From Altibacter lentus (GTDB taxonomy: Bacteria; Bacteroidota; Bacteroidia; Flavobacteriales; Flavobacteriaceae): a stretch of DNA of 64,000 bases. Both the position numbers and the translations under genes were made by a program. Below the pieces are notes generated by a model. That model was not told the DNA's origin and made no database searches. It was given only the letters and a program-made list of their open reading frames with translations. Numbering within the stretch: the stretch's first letter is position 1; every line of letters starts with the position of its first letter. The DNA lies in contig NZ_KN050846.1 of the NCBI RefSeq assembly GCF_000746845.1, positions 1,752,963-1,816,962 on the forward strand, read 5' to 3'. Positions 34,534 to 43,745 of the stretch are shown piece after piece.

Positions 34534-34615
34534 TACTCGAGGTGGGAATCGAACCCACACGACCGAAGTCACTGGATTTTGAATCCAGCGCGTCTACCAA
34601 TTCCGCCACTCGAGC
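34534..34615 (-). tRNA. tRNA-Leu (anticodon CAA)
   Basis: An 82-nt class II tRNA. The acceptor stem is GCTCGAG with CTCGAGT (first pair G-U), discriminator A73 as expected for Leu. The D arm has TGGCGGAATTGGTAGACGCG. The anticodon arm is CTGGA-TTCAAAA-TCCAG with anticodon CAA (complement of 34579-34581), decoding UUG. The variable arm is GAC-TTCG-GTC and the T arm GTGGG-TTCGATT-CCCAC. CCA is not encoded. The G-U first pair is mildly unusual and could reflect a hybrid tRNA (see findings). Confidence 0.95.
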
Positions 34616-34704
34616 ATAGGACCGCAACGCAGTCTCCGAAAGAAACGGATGGCAAAAATAAACAATAAATTGTAATTTGTTAGTAATTCTTTCTATCATT
34701 TTTT

Positions 34705-34733
34705 TTGAAAGCATTGCTATTCATTTACATTTG
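34705..34733 (+). promoter_or_regulatory. promoter of prs
   Basis: TTG at 34705-34707, an 18-bp spacer and TACATTTG at 34726-34733: a near-ideal Bacteroidota promoter. It argues against a TTG start at 34705 and for ATG 34765. Confidence 0.8.
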
Positions 34734-34764
34734 CAGTTCACCAACCGCTATCTCATTCAACGCT

Positions 34765-35706
34765 ATGCCAACGCAAACTCCGGAACCCAAGATTTTCGCC
34801 TGTAAACAAAGTCAAGTACTCGCAGAGTCCATCGCCAAAGCCTTTGGAACTCCTCTGGGAAATGTGATCACTTCGCATTACAGCGATGGCGAATTCCAAC
34901 CGTCATTCGAGGAGTCGGTGCGCGGAAGCAGGGTTTTTATTATTGGTTCTACGCATCCCAACAGCGATCATCTTATGGAAATGCTCTTGATGCTGGATGC
35001 GGCCAAACGTTCGTCTGCAAGACATATTACTGCCGTATTGCCCTACTTTGGATGGGCACGTCAAGATAGAAAAGATAAACCCAGAGTGCCTATTGCAGCG
35101 AAGTTGGTTGCCAAAATGCTGGAAGCGGCAGGAGCGACACGAATCATCACCATGGACCTTCACGCCGATCAAATCCAAGGGTTTTTTGAAAAACCCGTGG
35201 ACCACTTGTTCGCCTCCACCATCTTTTTGCCTTATCTCAAAAAATTAAACTTGGACAATCTCACCATCGCTTCTCCCGACATGGGCGGATCCAAACGTGC
35301 CTATGCATATTCCAAAGCTTTGGAAAGTGATGTGGTGATCTGTTATAAACAACGTGAAAAGGCCAATGTGATCTCTCATATGGAACTTATTGGGGATGTG
35401 GAAGGCAAGAACGTGGTCTTGGTAGACGACATGGTAGATACTGCCGGAACACTTACTAAAGCAGCCGACCTGATGATGGAACGCGGCGCTTTGAGTGTAC
35501 GCGCGATCTGTACACATCCCATTCTGTCCGGCAGTGCGTACGATCGACTGGAGAAATCGAAACTGGAAGAACTCATTGTTACCGATTCTATCCCATTACG
35601 ACAAGAAAGTAAAAAAATTCGGGTACTGAGTTGTGCAAATCTTTTTGCCGACGTCATGTTGAGCGTCCATACCAATCAGTCGATCAGTTCTAAGTTCTTG
35701 ATGTAG
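34765..35706 (+). CDS. prs: ribose-phosphate pyrophosphokinase
   Basis: 313 residues from ATG 34765, the normal family length. It makes PRPP from ribose 5-phosphate and ATP for nucleotide, His and Trp synthesis. Landmarks are the ATP loop region PYFGWARQDRKDKPRVPIAAKLV (quoted in part, about 95-117), TMDLHADQIQGFF, and the PRPP-binding loop NVVLVDDMVDTAGTLTKAA at about 215-233. It has its own strong promoter and no close downstream partner; rplY starts 180 bp later from a separate promoter. Confidence 0.97.
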   Translation: MPTQTPEPKIFACKQSQVLAESIAKAFGTPLGNVITSHYSDGEFQPSFEESVRGSRVFIIGSTHPNSDHLMEMLLMLDAAKRSSARHITAVLPYFGWARQDRKDKPRVPIAAKLVAKMLEAAGATRIITMDLHADQIQGFFEKPVDHLFASTIFLPYLKKLNLDNLTIASPDMGGSKRAYAYSKALESDVVICYKQREKANVISHMELIGDVEGKNVVLVDDMVDTAGTLTKAADLMMERGALSVRAICTHPILSGSAYDRLEKSKLEELIVTDSIPLRQESKKIRVLSCANLFADVMLSVHTNQSISSKFLM

Positions 35707-35833
35707 CCGTGTATAAGCAGACTGATCGAAAAAGCGAAAGACCCGGGAATGGCTTTGTCACAAGGCATAACGTGTAAAGCGAAGCCCTGCATTTTCTTTT
35801 AGAATTTTTCTTTACTCTTATTTATTAAATCCC

Positions 35834-35841
35834 TACATTTG
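35834..35841 (+). promoter_or_regulatory. -7 element of rplY
   Basis: TACATTTG matches TAnnTTTG and lies 45 bp before the ATG at 35887. No TTG stands at the -33 position. Confidence 0.6.
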
Positions 35842-35886
35842 CACCCCTTTTAAACGGGAAAACACATTTATAACTAATATTTTACA

Positions 35887-36546
35887 ATGAAATCAATTAC
35901 AATTAACGGATCTCAAAGAGAAAGCGTGGGCAAGGCATCGACCAAAGCCTTACGTAATGCTGGAAAGGTTCCTTGCGTAGTATACGGAGGGGATAAGCCT
36001 ATTCACTTTTCAGCAGATGAACTGGCATTTAGACACTTAGTGTACACCCCCGATGTACATACAGTTGTAATTGCCTTAGAAGATGGAACTAAAGTGAACG
36101 CCATTCTTCAAGACATTCAATTCCACCCGGTAAATGACCGAATCCTTCACATGGACTTCTACCAAATCTACGACGATAAAGAAGTGATGATGGAGATTCC
36201 TGTTCGTATTGTGGGTAATTCCCGTGGTGTACGAAATGGTGGTGTATTGCGCGTAGTAACACGTAAGTTGCGCATCAAGGCTTTGCCTGAAAACTTACCG
36301 GATTTTATCGAAGCCGATATTACAGAAATGAAGATTGGCGCAAAAATGTATGTTACTGCGGTACAGACAGACGATTATAAGATCTTACACCCGGACAACA
36401 CGGTTATCTGCCAGATTAGAACTTCTAGAACAGCTATTGCGGATCTTGAAGAGGAAGAAACCGATGAAGAAGGAGAAGAAGGAGAAACTGAAGCAGGAGA
36501 TGTTCCGGCAACTGAAACAGACGACGTAGCAGCTGTTAAGGAATAA
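35887..36546 (+). CDS. rplY: 50S ribosomal protein L25 / general stress protein Ctc
   Basis: 219 residues of the long (Ctc/TL5) form. The N-terminal L25 domain (about 1-93) binds 5S rRNA and includes [16 protein letters not shown] and [21 protein letters not shown]-like text (here [20 protein letters not shown]). A C-terminal beta domain runs to about 185. The last 30 residues are strongly acidic (Glu-rich with [13 protein letters not shown]), a tail common in Bacteroidota homologues. It is followed by a terminator and then pth, a common gene order. Confidence 0.96.
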   Translation: MKSITINGSQRESVGKASTKALRNAGKVPCVVYGGDKPIHFSADELAFRHLVYTPDVHTVVIALEDGTKVNAILQDIQFHPVNDRILHMDFYQIYDDKEVMMEIPVRIVGNSRGVRNGGVLRVVTRKLRIKALPENLPDFIEADITEMKIGAKMYVTAVQTDDYKILHPDNTVICQIRTSRTAIADLEEEETDEEGEEGETEAGDVPATETDDVAAVKE

Positions 36547-36569
36547 CTTTCTTATCTTGAATATAAATG

Positions 36570-36602
36570 AAAAGCATCTCGTGGAATCGGGATGCTTTTT
36601 TT
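36570..36602 (+). terminator. terminator after rplY
   Basis: Arms aaaagcatc and gatgctttt around a 12-nt centre, followed by a run of T. Confidence 0.75.
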
Positions 36603-36628
36603 ATTTTTACTGAAGTTAAACAATTGCT

Positions 36629-37261
36629 ATGTTTGCTTTTTTAAAGAAACTTTTTGCAACCAAAAAAGATCATCCTTACACCGAAGGCGACCCTATGAAG
36701 AAATTTCTTATTGCAGGATTGGGAAACATTGGTCCTAAATACGAAAACACACGTCACAATATTGGTTTCAAGATGTTGGATCACCTGGCCGCACGAGAAT
36801 CCCTTACGTGGGAAACGGCACGTCTTGGAGACGTTACCACCCACAAAAAGAAGGGACGCTCCTTTCTTCTTTTAAAGCCGAATACCTATATGAACCTTAG
36901 CGGGAAAGCTGTGGCTTACTGGCTGGAAAAAGAAAAAATACCCCTGGAGCATCTGTTGGTCATTACAGACGATCTCAATCTGCCTTTCGGCACCATTCGC
37001 ATTAAAACCAAAGGAAGTGATGGCGGGCATAACGGGCTAAAAGATATTCAAAATACACTTCAAACCACCCAATACAACCGGTTTCGTTTTGGAATTAGTG
37101 ACGAATTTTCCAAAGGAAGGCAAGTCGATTATGTCTTGGGAACGTGGGACGAACAAGAACTGCAGCAACTACCAGAGCGTCTGGAAAAAGGCTGCGACGT
37201 GATCGAATCCTTTGGATTGGCCGGAATTTCACTTACTATGAACACTTTTAACGGAAAATGA
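36629..37261 (+). CDS. pth: peptidyl-tRNA hydrolase
   Basis: Up to 210 residues; a start at ATG 36695 would give the classical 188-residue enzyme beginning MKKFLIAGLGNIG. The longer start is kept because the lysine-rich 22-residue extension is in frame and near the terminator, but it is uncertain. Catalytic landmarks are NTRHNIGF (His base region), DDLNLPFG and GSDGGHNGLKDI. The enzyme frees tRNA from peptidyl-tRNA that drops off ribosomes. ribF follows with a 1-bp gap, so they are co-transcribed. Confidence 0.95.
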   Translation: MFAFLKKLFATKKDHPYTEGDPMKKFLIAGLGNIGPKYENTRHNIGFKMLDHLAARESLTWETARLGDVTTHKKKGRSFLLLKPNTYMNLSGKAVAYWLEKEKIPLEHLLVITDDLNLPFGTIRIKTKGSDGGHNGLKDIQNTLQTTQYNRFRFGISDEFSKGRQVDYVLGTWDEQELQQLPERLEKGCDVIESFGLAGISLTMNTFNGK

Positions 37262-37262
37262 T

Positions 37263-38195
37263 TTGAAAGAATATTCTTCAGCAGCAGCATTTACCAACGA
37301 GCGTCAAACCGTGGTGACCATTGGAACGTTTGACGGTGTTCACATTGGCCACAAGGCTATCTTACAGCGGTTGGTCGCTACCGCCAGGAAAGAAGATCTG
37401 GATTCGGTATTGCTTACCTTTTTCCCGCATCCCCGAATGGTGCTGCAAACCGATACCAACCTTCAGCTTATCAATACCATTTCTGAAAAAAAAGAATTGC
37501 TCCAACAAACTGGTCTTGATCACCTTGTGATCCATCCTTTTACGCACGCCTTTTCGCGACTTACTGCGGTTGAATATGTTCGGGATATTCTGGTCAACAA
37601 ATTAAAAGCCAAAAAGATCATTATTGGATACGACCATCGTTTTGGCCGAAATCGAACTGCGACCATCGAAGATCTGCGCGACTTCGGAAAAACGTATCAT
37701 TTTGAGGTCGAAGAAATCAGTGCCCAGGAATTGGACGAAGTAGCAGTGAGTTCTACCAAAATAAGAAAGGCACTACTTGCCGGGGATATCACTACGGCAA
37801 ATAACTTTTTAGGATATCCCTTTATGCTTACGGGAAGCGTGATACGCGGAAAACGAATAGGAAGAACCTTAACCTATCCTACGGCAAATCTTGAAATTCC
37901 TGAAAATTATAAGCTCATCCCTAAAAACGGAGTATATGTGGTTCGATCGAACATTGACGGAATCACTGTTCATGGTATAACCAGCATCGGGACAAATCCT
38001 ACGGTGGGAGGCACCGAAACAACTATTGAAACCTATTTTCTGGACCTTGACAAAGATCTTTATAACAGACCCTTGCGTATTGAATTCTTAACGCATATTC
38101 GCGATGAAGCGCATTTTAAGGATGTCGACCGCCTGAAGCAGGCTATAGAAAAGGACGAGCAATTTGCACGTAGCTATTTGGAGGAACATGAATAA
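37263..38195 (+). CDS. ribF: bifunctional riboflavin kinase / FAD synthetase
   Basis: 310 residues from the TTG at 37263, 1 bp after pth; TTG gives a normal N-terminus and no ATG lies close. The adenylyltransferase half has VVTIGTFDGVHIGHKAIL (about 18-35), IIIGYDHRFGRNRT and VSSTKIRKAL. The kinase half has GKRIGRTLTYPTANL (about 198-212) and the C-terminal helix. It phosphorylates riboflavin to FMN and adenylates FMN to FAD. The HTTM protein gene overlaps its 3' end by 8 bp. Confidence 0.96.
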   Translation: MKEYSSAAAFTNERQTVVTIGTFDGVHIGHKAILQRLVATARKEDLDSVLLTFFPHPRMVLQTDTNLQLINTISEKKELLQQTGLDHLVIHPFTHAFSRLTAVEYVRDILVNKLKAKKIIIGYDHRFGRNRTATIEDLRDFGKTYHFEVEEISAQELDEVAVSSTKIRKALLAGDITTANNFLGYPFMLTGSVIRGKRIGRTLTYPTANLEIPENYKLIPKNGVYVVRSNIDGITVHGITSIGTNPTVGGTETTIETYFLDLDKDLYNRPLRIEFLTHIRDEAHFKDVDRLKQAIEKDEQFARSYLEEHE

Positions 38196-39540
38196 ATGGT
38201 TGTTCAAACATATTGACAATACCGGACTCGTCCTCTTTCGGGTAATATTTGGTTTCTTGATCACTGTTGAAGCCTTTGGCGCCATTGCCACAGGCTGGGT
38301 TCGCCGCACCCTGGTCGAACCGGAATTCACTTTCAATTTTATAGGTTTCGATTTCCTGCAACCCCTGCCCGGCCCCGGCATGTATTACTACTTTGCGCTC
38401 ATGGGAGTGTTTGGGGTGATGGTAACCTTAGGATATAAGTATCGATACAGTATGGCGGCTTATGCCCTCATGTGGACCTGCGTCTATCTTATGCAAAAGA
38501 CCTCCTACAACAACCATTATTATCTTATGATGTTGCTGTGCTGGATCATGGTATTCCTTCCGGCACATCGTTGGTTCTCCTTAGATGCTAAACAAAATAC
38601 CGATCTAAGATCGCCGTCTATGCCAAGATGGGTATTGTGGTTCCTCATTCTTCAAGTCTGGATCGTTTACACGTATGCATCGGTTGCAAAATGGTACCCG
38701 GATTGGTTAAATGCTTCGGTGCCGGCCCTTTTTATGAAAGGCAAAAGCGATTATTGGCTTATTGGTGGTCTGCTTCAGGAAAACTGGGTACACTGGTCGA
38801 TCGCTTATGTTGGTATATTATTCGACCTTCTTATCGTTCCGCTAATGTTGTGGAAGCGCACCCGCTTACTTGGTTTTATTATATCGATCTTCTTTCATCT
38901 TTTCAATTCATTCGTATTTCAGATCGGCATCTTTCCTTATATGTCGATCGCCTTTGCACTTTTTTTCTTTTCTCCTGAAATACTTCAGAAGCGATTCTTA
39001 CCCAAAAAAACACCCTATACAAAAGGGGAGATCATTGTTCCGAAGCATAAAAAACTCCTAATCGGTGTGCTTTCAGTCTATTTTATGGTACAAATGGCAC
39101 TACCACTGCGACATTGGTTCTTCAAAGATGATGTCCTTTGGACCGAGGAAGGGCACCGCCTTAGCTGGCGTATGATGCTGCGCAGTAAAAGCGGAAGTCT
39201 CTCAGTATGGACCGTGGACAAGGAGACCGGAAAACGGGTTCGCTATCCGCATCACACACTTTTATCAAAAAAACAATTGCGGGCCGTCCAGTCCAAACCC
39301 GATCTGCTTTGGCAATTGGCACAACGCATTGAGCAAAAAGAAGCCGCCGCCGGAAGAGATGTAGAGGTCTATATGGATGCGCGTATACGGGTAAACGGGG
39401 GCGCCTATTTTGCCCTAATTGAACCTACTGTAGATCTCGCTGCAGAGAAATGGTACCATTTTAAACATCACGACTGGATCCTCCCTTCACCTAAAAACTA
39501 TATGGAGCGGGAATATGATAAAAAGTCTAGCGATAAATAA
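38188..39540 (+). CDS. HTTM-domain (vitamin-K-dependent gamma-carboxylase-like) membrane protein
   Basis: 450 residues from ATG 38188, which overlaps the ribF stop codon. The N-terminal 290 residues form several membrane helices with the family landmarks YNNHYYLMMLLCWIMVFLPAHRWFSLD (quoted in part), SVAKWYPDWL and FHLFNSFVFQIGIFPYMSI. A soluble C-terminal domain follows, with WRMMLRSKSGSLSVWTVD. The domain is homologous to vitamin K-dependent gamma-carboxylase, but bacterial members lack a defined substrate and are often called horizontally transferred. It lies in the pth-ribF operon. Confidence 0.9.
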   Translation: MNKWLFKHIDNTGLVLFRVIFGFLITVEAFGAIATGWVRRTLVEPEFTFNFIGFDFLQPLPGPGMYYYFALMGVFGVMVTLGYKYRYSMAAYALMWTCVYLMQKTSYNNHYYLMMLLCWIMVFLPAHRWFSLDAKQNTDLRSPSMPRWVLWFLILQVWIVYTYASVAKWYPDWLNASVPALFMKGKSDYWLIGGLLQENWVHWSIAYVGILFDLLIVPLMLWKRTRLLGFIISIFFHLFNSFVFQIGIFPYMSIAFALFFFSPEILQKRFLPKKTPYTKGEIIVPKHKKLLIGVLSVYFMVQMALPLRHWFFKDDVLWTEEGHRLSWRMMLRSKSGSLSVWTVDKETGKRVRYPHHTLLSKKQLRAVQSKPDLLWQLAQRIEQKEAAAGRDVEVYMDARIRVNGGAYFALIEPTVDLAAEKWYHFKHHDWILPSPKNYMEREYDKKSSDK

Positions 39541-39551
39541 GCCTATTTCCG

Positions 39552-39559
39552 TAAATTTG
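39552..39559 (+). promoter_or_regulatory. -7 element of serS
   Basis: TAAATTTG matches TAnnTTTG and lies 20 bp before the ATG at 39580. No TTG -33 element is evident. Confidence 0.5.
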
Positions 39560-39579
39560 CTGCCCTAAAAGCACCACAC

Positions 39580-40851
39580 ATGTTACAGGTACAAGAGATT
39601 CGGGAACACAAAGAAGCATATATCGCAGCGCTTGCCAAACGAGGCGTTGCCGCCGAAGACCTTTTTGAGAAAGTGTTGAAAGCCGATGAAGAACGACGCA
39701 ATACACAACTTCAATTGGATGAAACCTTGGCACAGTCCAATACCTTTTCAAAAGAGATCGGAAAACTCTATCAAAGTGGAGAGACCCAGAAAGCAAATCT
39801 GTTAAAGCAGAAAACAACACAGCTTAAGGAAGCGTCTAAAGAGCTTACCGATAAACTTACAGCGGCTTCCGATCGCCTGCAACAGCTATTGTACACTATT
39901 CCAAATATTCCCAACGAACTCGTACCGGCAGGAACCGATGAGAACGACAATGAAGAGGTATTTCGGGAGGGCGATATCCCTACTCTGGACAGCGAAGCAC
40001 TCCCACATTGGGAACTGGCAAAAAAATACGACCTTATCGATTTTGAACTAGGTGTGAAGATAACAGGTGCGGGATTTCCGGTCTACAAAGGGAAGGGCGC
40101 ACGCCTGCAGCGTGCTTTGATCGCCTATTTCCTCGATAAGAATACTGCCGCCGGCTATACCGAATATCAAGTACCCCATTTGGTGAATGAAGCTTCCGGT
40201 TTTGGTACAGGCCAATTGCCCGATAAAGAAGGCCAAATGTATCATGTAGGAATCGACGACCTCTATCTTATTCCTACAGCAGAAGTGCCCGTAACCAATA
40301 TGTTTAGGGGCGATCTTCTAGCTCACAATGTTCTGCCTATCACGTGCACGGGCTATACGCCTTGTTTCCGAAGAGAAGCGGGAAGTTATGGCGCACACGT
40401 TCGCGGCCTAAACAGACTGCATCAATTCGATAAGGTGGAGATCGTTCGTATCGAACACCCCGATGCGAGTTATGCTGCCCTGGACGGCATGGTGGAACAC
40501 GTAAAAGAGATCCTGCGCGAACTGGAACTGCCCTACCGCATCCTTCGTTTGTGTGGGGGCGACTTGGGCTTCATATCTGCGCTTACCTATGACTTTGAAG
40601 TCTTTTCCACTGCGCAAGACCGATGGCTGGAGATCTCATCGGTTTCCAACTTTGAGACCTTTCAGGCCAATCGCCTGAAGCTTCGATTCAAAGATACCGA
40701 TGGTCAAAATAAGTTGGTCCATACACTTAACGGAAGTGCGTTGGCATTGCCGCGTGTGCTGGCCGGTATCCTGGAGAACTACCAGACACCTTCCGGAATC
40801 AAGATTCCTAAAGTATTGGTGCCTTATTGCGGGTTTGATACAATCGACTAA
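39580..40851 (+). CDS. serS: serine-tRNA ligase
   Basis: 423 residues. An N-terminal coiled coil (about 30-105; EKVLKADEERRNTQLQLDE onward) binds the long variable arm of tRNA-Ser. The class II catalytic core has motif 2 in TPCFRREAGSYG and motif 3 near the C-terminus (NGSALALPRVLAGILENYQ). The enzyme charges tRNA-Ser and also provides Ser-tRNA for other pathways. The start ATG is followed by a typical MLQVQEIREHKEAY sequence. It has its own promoter. Confidence 0.97.
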   Translation: MLQVQEIREHKEAYIAALAKRGVAAEDLFEKVLKADEERRNTQLQLDETLAQSNTFSKEIGKLYQSGETQKANLLKQKTTQLKEASKELTDKLTAASDRLQQLLYTIPNIPNELVPAGTDENDNEEVFREGDIPTLDSEALPHWELAKKYDLIDFELGVKITGAGFPVYKGKGARLQRALIAYFLDKNTAAGYTEYQVPHLVNEASGFGTGQLPDKEGQMYHVGIDDLYLIPTAEVPVTNMFRGDLLAHNVLPITCTGYTPCFRREAGSYGAHVRGLNRLHQFDKVEIVRIEHPDASYAALDGMVEHVKEILRELELPYRILRLCGGDLGFISALTYDFEVFSTAQDRWLEISSVSNFETFQANRLKLRFKDTDGQNKLVHTLNGSALALPRVLAGILENYQTPSGIKIPKVLVPYCGFDTID

Positions 40852-40940
40852 ACTTTCTTCGGAAGATGTGTTGCAGTAGTTCTTGGATTTAAGAAAAACT
40901 ACGGCTTTATTTTTGCTATACATTTCAGAAAGCAAATCGT

Positions 40941-40948
40941 TATATTTA
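40941..40948 (+). promoter_or_regulatory. -7-like element before the TPR protein gene
   Basis: TATATTTA differs from TAnnTTTG only in the last base and ends 4 nt (CCGA) before the ATG at 40953, the same distance as at dxs and DUF3109. It suggests another leaderless transcript, with less certainty. Confidence 0.35.
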
Positions 40949-40952
40949 CCGA

Positions 40953-42737
40953 ATGCGATATCTCATCACATGTTTCCTTTTTTTAACTTTTGCGGCAAGT
41001 TTTGCTCAAAATGAGCTGCTTGCTAAAAATTACTTCGAGCAGGGGGAATACGAAAAGGCCTTATCCTTATACCAAAAACTGTACGAGCAAAATCCGGGTC
41101 GTATGGACTACTTCATGGCATTGGTACAATCGAACCAGCAAATGGAACGTTTTTCTGAAGCTGCTCAACTCATCACCGACCGCTTGAACCGGCGCAACGT
41201 GAACCCTGTGTTCTTTGTAGAATTAGGCTATAATTTTTCCTTGCAAAACAACGAAACCGAGGCCAATGAGAATTATGCGAAAGCCGTTCAATATGCTAAG
41301 GAAAATCCTAATTACTCCTACACCATTGGTGATGCCTTCTCCCGGCACAGTCTTCTGGACGAGGCCGTGACGGTCTACGAAGAAGCTATGGCCCAAGACC
41401 CTACCAAGGATTTCAATGCGCAATTGGCACGTATCTATGGCGAACAAGGGAATTTAGCGCAAATGTTCTCCAAATATCTGGATCTTATGATAAGTAATCC
41501 GGCGTACAGAGCGGTGGCCCAACGCAATTTTAGTTTGTATATCAATGAGGATCCTCTTAACGAAGCCAACGAGATATTGCGCAAGACATTGCTTCAGAAG
41601 TCACAACAGCAGCCGGAGATCATTTACAATCAGTTGTTGAGTTGGTTGTTCATTCAGCAAAAAGAATTCAAAAAAGCCTTTACGCAGGAAAAAGCGATCT
41701 ACAAACGACAAGGCGAAGAAAGTTTGAATGGTATTATTGACGTGGCACTGATTGCTATTTCTGAAGAAGATTACGAAAATGCAAGAGCTATGGTGGATTT
41801 TGTTATTGAGAATGCCGCCACCGCCGAAGCAAAATTACAAGGACATCAATTTCTCATGAAAATTGAGCTTGCCACTGCCAAACCTGAAGACTACGCCAGT
41901 GTTGCCTCCAAATTCGAGCAATTATTCGACACCTATGGTCGCGGACCACAAACCTATTTACTTCAAATTGAGTACAATCATTTTTTAGCATTTAAGGTTG
42001 GTAAAAAAGAAACAGCCATTACCAATTTAAAAGAATTGATCGCACAACGATTGACCGCCTATCAAGAGGCACGGGTAAAAATGGAATTGGCGGATATCTT
42101 GGTTTTTGATGAAAAGTTCAATCAAGCGCTCATCTACTATTCACAAATTCAGAAAAAGATAAACAGCGATGTCTTGGCGCAGGAAGCCCGCTTTAAAGTA
42201 GCCCGAACCAGTTATTTCAAAGGAGATTTTGAATGGGCGCAGGTGCAGCTGGACGTATTGAAGAAATCAGCCTCACAACTTATTGCAAATGATGCCATGC
42301 AACTAAGTTTGATGATTCGGGACAATACGCTGGAAGACTCTACACAAACTGCCTTGAAGAAATATGCGCGGGCAGATCTGCTGGCCCTTCAGAATAAAAA
42401 TGAAGATGCTATCACCGTTCTGGAGGATATCCTTGTAAATCACAAGGGAGAGAAGATCGAAGATGAAGCCCTGTTGAAACAGGGAGAACTGTATGAACGC
42501 ACGAATCAATTCTCTAAAGCCGAAGCGAATTACCTAAAGCTTATTGAATTTTATGCAGATGATATCCTGGCAGACGACGCTCATTTCAGGCTTGCTAAAT
42601 TATATGAAACAAACTTGCAACTCCCGGAGAAGGCAAAGGAATTCTACGAACAGATCATCTTCAATTTTGCAGATAGCATCTTTTTTGTGGAAGCACGTAA
42701 AAAATTCCGAACGTTACGAGGGGACGCTATAAATTAA
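40953..42737 (+). CDS. exported tetratricopeptide-repeat protein
   Basis: 594 residues with a signal peptide (MRYLITCFLFLTFAASFAQ), so it acts in the periplasm or at the membrane. Several TPR units are visible: AKNYFEQGEYEKALSLYQKLYEQNPG at about 24-49 (quoted in part), then NNETEANENYAKAVQYAKENP, LLDEAVTVYEEAMAQDP and the C-terminal FSKAEANYLKLIEFYADD with LPEKAKEFYEQIIFNF. TPR proteins act as scaffolds for complexes; no enzymatic part is seen. A DUF6090 gene follows after 7 bp. Confidence 0.88.
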   Translation: MRYLITCFLFLTFAASFAQNELLAKNYFEQGEYEKALSLYQKLYEQNPGRMDYFMALVQSNQQMERFSEAAQLITDRLNRRNVNPVFFVELGYNFSLQNNETEANENYAKAVQYAKENPNYSYTIGDAFSRHSLLDEAVTVYEEAMAQDPTKDFNAQLARIYGEQGNLAQMFSKYLDLMISNPAYRAVAQRNFSLYINEDPLNEANEILRKTLLQKSQQQPEIIYNQLLSWLFIQQKEFKKAFTQEKAIYKRQGEESLNGIIDVALIAISEEDYENARAMVDFVIENAATAEAKLQGHQFLMKIELATAKPEDYASVASKFEQLFDTYGRGPQTYLLQIEYNHFLAFKVGKKETAITNLKELIAQRLTAYQEARVKMELADILVFDEKFNQALIYYSQIQKKINSDVLAQEARFKVARTSYFKGDFEWAQVQLDVLKKSASQLIANDAMQLSLMIRDNTLEDSTQTALKKYARADLLALQNKNEDAITVLEDILVNHKGEKIEDEALLKQGELYERTNQFSKAEANYLKLIEFYADDILADDAHFRLAKLYETNLQLPEKAKEFYEQIIFNFADSIFFVEARKKFRTLRGDAIN

Positions 42738-42744
42738 ACCTACG

Positions 42745-43413
42745 ATGCGGGGAACAAAAAAAATCGACTGGCTCAATCATTTCCTGGAATTTATCGTGGT
42801 GATTGTGGGAATTTTGATCGCTTTTCAACTCAACACCTGTTCCGAAGAAAAGAAAGAACAGCTTCTTATAGATCGACATGTAGAAAACGTGGTGCAAGAA
42901 GCACGTTTTAACAGGGAAAATATTGAACAGACAATTAAAGCATCGGAACGATTAAGTGAAAATATCGATTCTCTGATCGCTTTGATTGGTAATAAGGGCG
43001 ATTTAAGGTCTATTAATGACTTAGGGTTGCGTGTATTGAGCTATAACAATGCATATTACAAAAAAACCGCCTATAATACTATGGTCACCTCGGGGGATAT
43101 CCGTTTTTTTGAAAATCTTGAACTGCGAGATGCGATCATTAGTCTATACGAGTACTATGCCTGGGCCGAAGGAATCGATAAGGCATCACTAGAGAATTAT
43201 TCCAACTACTATTATCCCTATGTCGCAGAACATTTTGATCTTATTGCCGGGTCACCACAGGATATTTCGGTTTATGATAATAAATCGTACTTGAATATTC
43301 TTGCGACCTATAATTATATGATGAAGAATCGCATCGCCAAACAGAAAGAGATACTGGAGAAGACCAACGAGTTTTTAGAATCCTATACTCCAAGAGCCAA
43401 TCCCGTGAATTGA
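42745..43413 (+). CDS. DUF6090-type membrane-anchored protein
   Basis: 222 residues. One N-terminal membrane helix (about 12-29, HFLEFIVVIVGILIAFQL) is followed by a helical cytoplasmic or periplasmic part rich in Asn, Tyr and Glu. The opening (KKIDWLNHFLEFIVVIVGILIAFQLN) is typical of a small family found in Bacteroidota, which I place as DUF6090. The function is not known. It follows the TPR protein after 7 bp and precedes DUF4286. Confidence 0.75.
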   Translation: MRGTKKIDWLNHFLEFIVVIVGILIAFQLNTCSEEKKEQLLIDRHVENVVQEARFNRENIEQTIKASERLSENIDSLIALIGNKGDLRSINDLGLRVLSYNNAYYKKTAYNTMVTSGDIRFFENLELRDAIISLYEYYAWAEGIDKASLENYSNYYYPYVAEHFDLIAGSPQDISVYDNKSYLNILATYNYMMKNRIAKQKEILEKTNEFLESYTPRANPVN

Positions 43414-43436
43414 GCCACTTAAAAAGTTTATTTACT

Positions 43437-43745
43437 ATGTATATCTATAATGTCACCATAAATATTGATGAAGCAGTTCATAAGAAATGGCTTCATTGGA
43501 TGCAGACCGAACACATACCTGCCATGCTGAAGACAGGGAAGTTCAGTAAAGCACTCATGTCTCGTGTTCAAATAGAGGAAGAAATGGGCGGGATGACCTA
43601 TTCGGTGCAGTATACAACAGACAGTAAAGCTACCCTGGAAAAGTACTATGCCGAAGATGCCGAAACCCTTAGGGCACAAGGCAAACCCTTTGAAGGCTCC
43701 TTTGTAGCATTTAGAACCGAACTGGAAATCATTAGCGAGCACTAA
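43437..43745 (+). CDS. DUF4286 family protein
   Basis: 102 residues from ATG 43437; the open frame extends upstream without a good start. The sequence [34 protein letters not shown] (quoted in part) with FSKALMSRV and a later YSVQYTTDS matches a small ferredoxin-like-fold family common in Bacteroidota. Its function is unknown. Its stop codon overlaps the start of rsmA by 1 bp, so translation may be coupled. Confidence 0.85.
   Translation: MYIYNVTINIDEAVHKKWLHWMQTEHIPAMLKTGKFSKALMSRVQIEEEMGGMTYSVQYTTDSKATLEKYYAEDAETLRAQGKPFEGSFVAFRTELEIISEH

Noticed and set aside
34484-34714. An open frame extends the GIY-YIG gene upstream to 34714.
   Set aside because: It reads through the intact tRNA-Leu, giving the familiar false peptide ARVAELVDALDSKSSDF; the real start is ATG 34483.
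34705-34764. TTG start for prs at 34705.
   Set aside because: This TTG is the -33 element of a near-perfect promoter; ATG 34765 gives the normal protein length.
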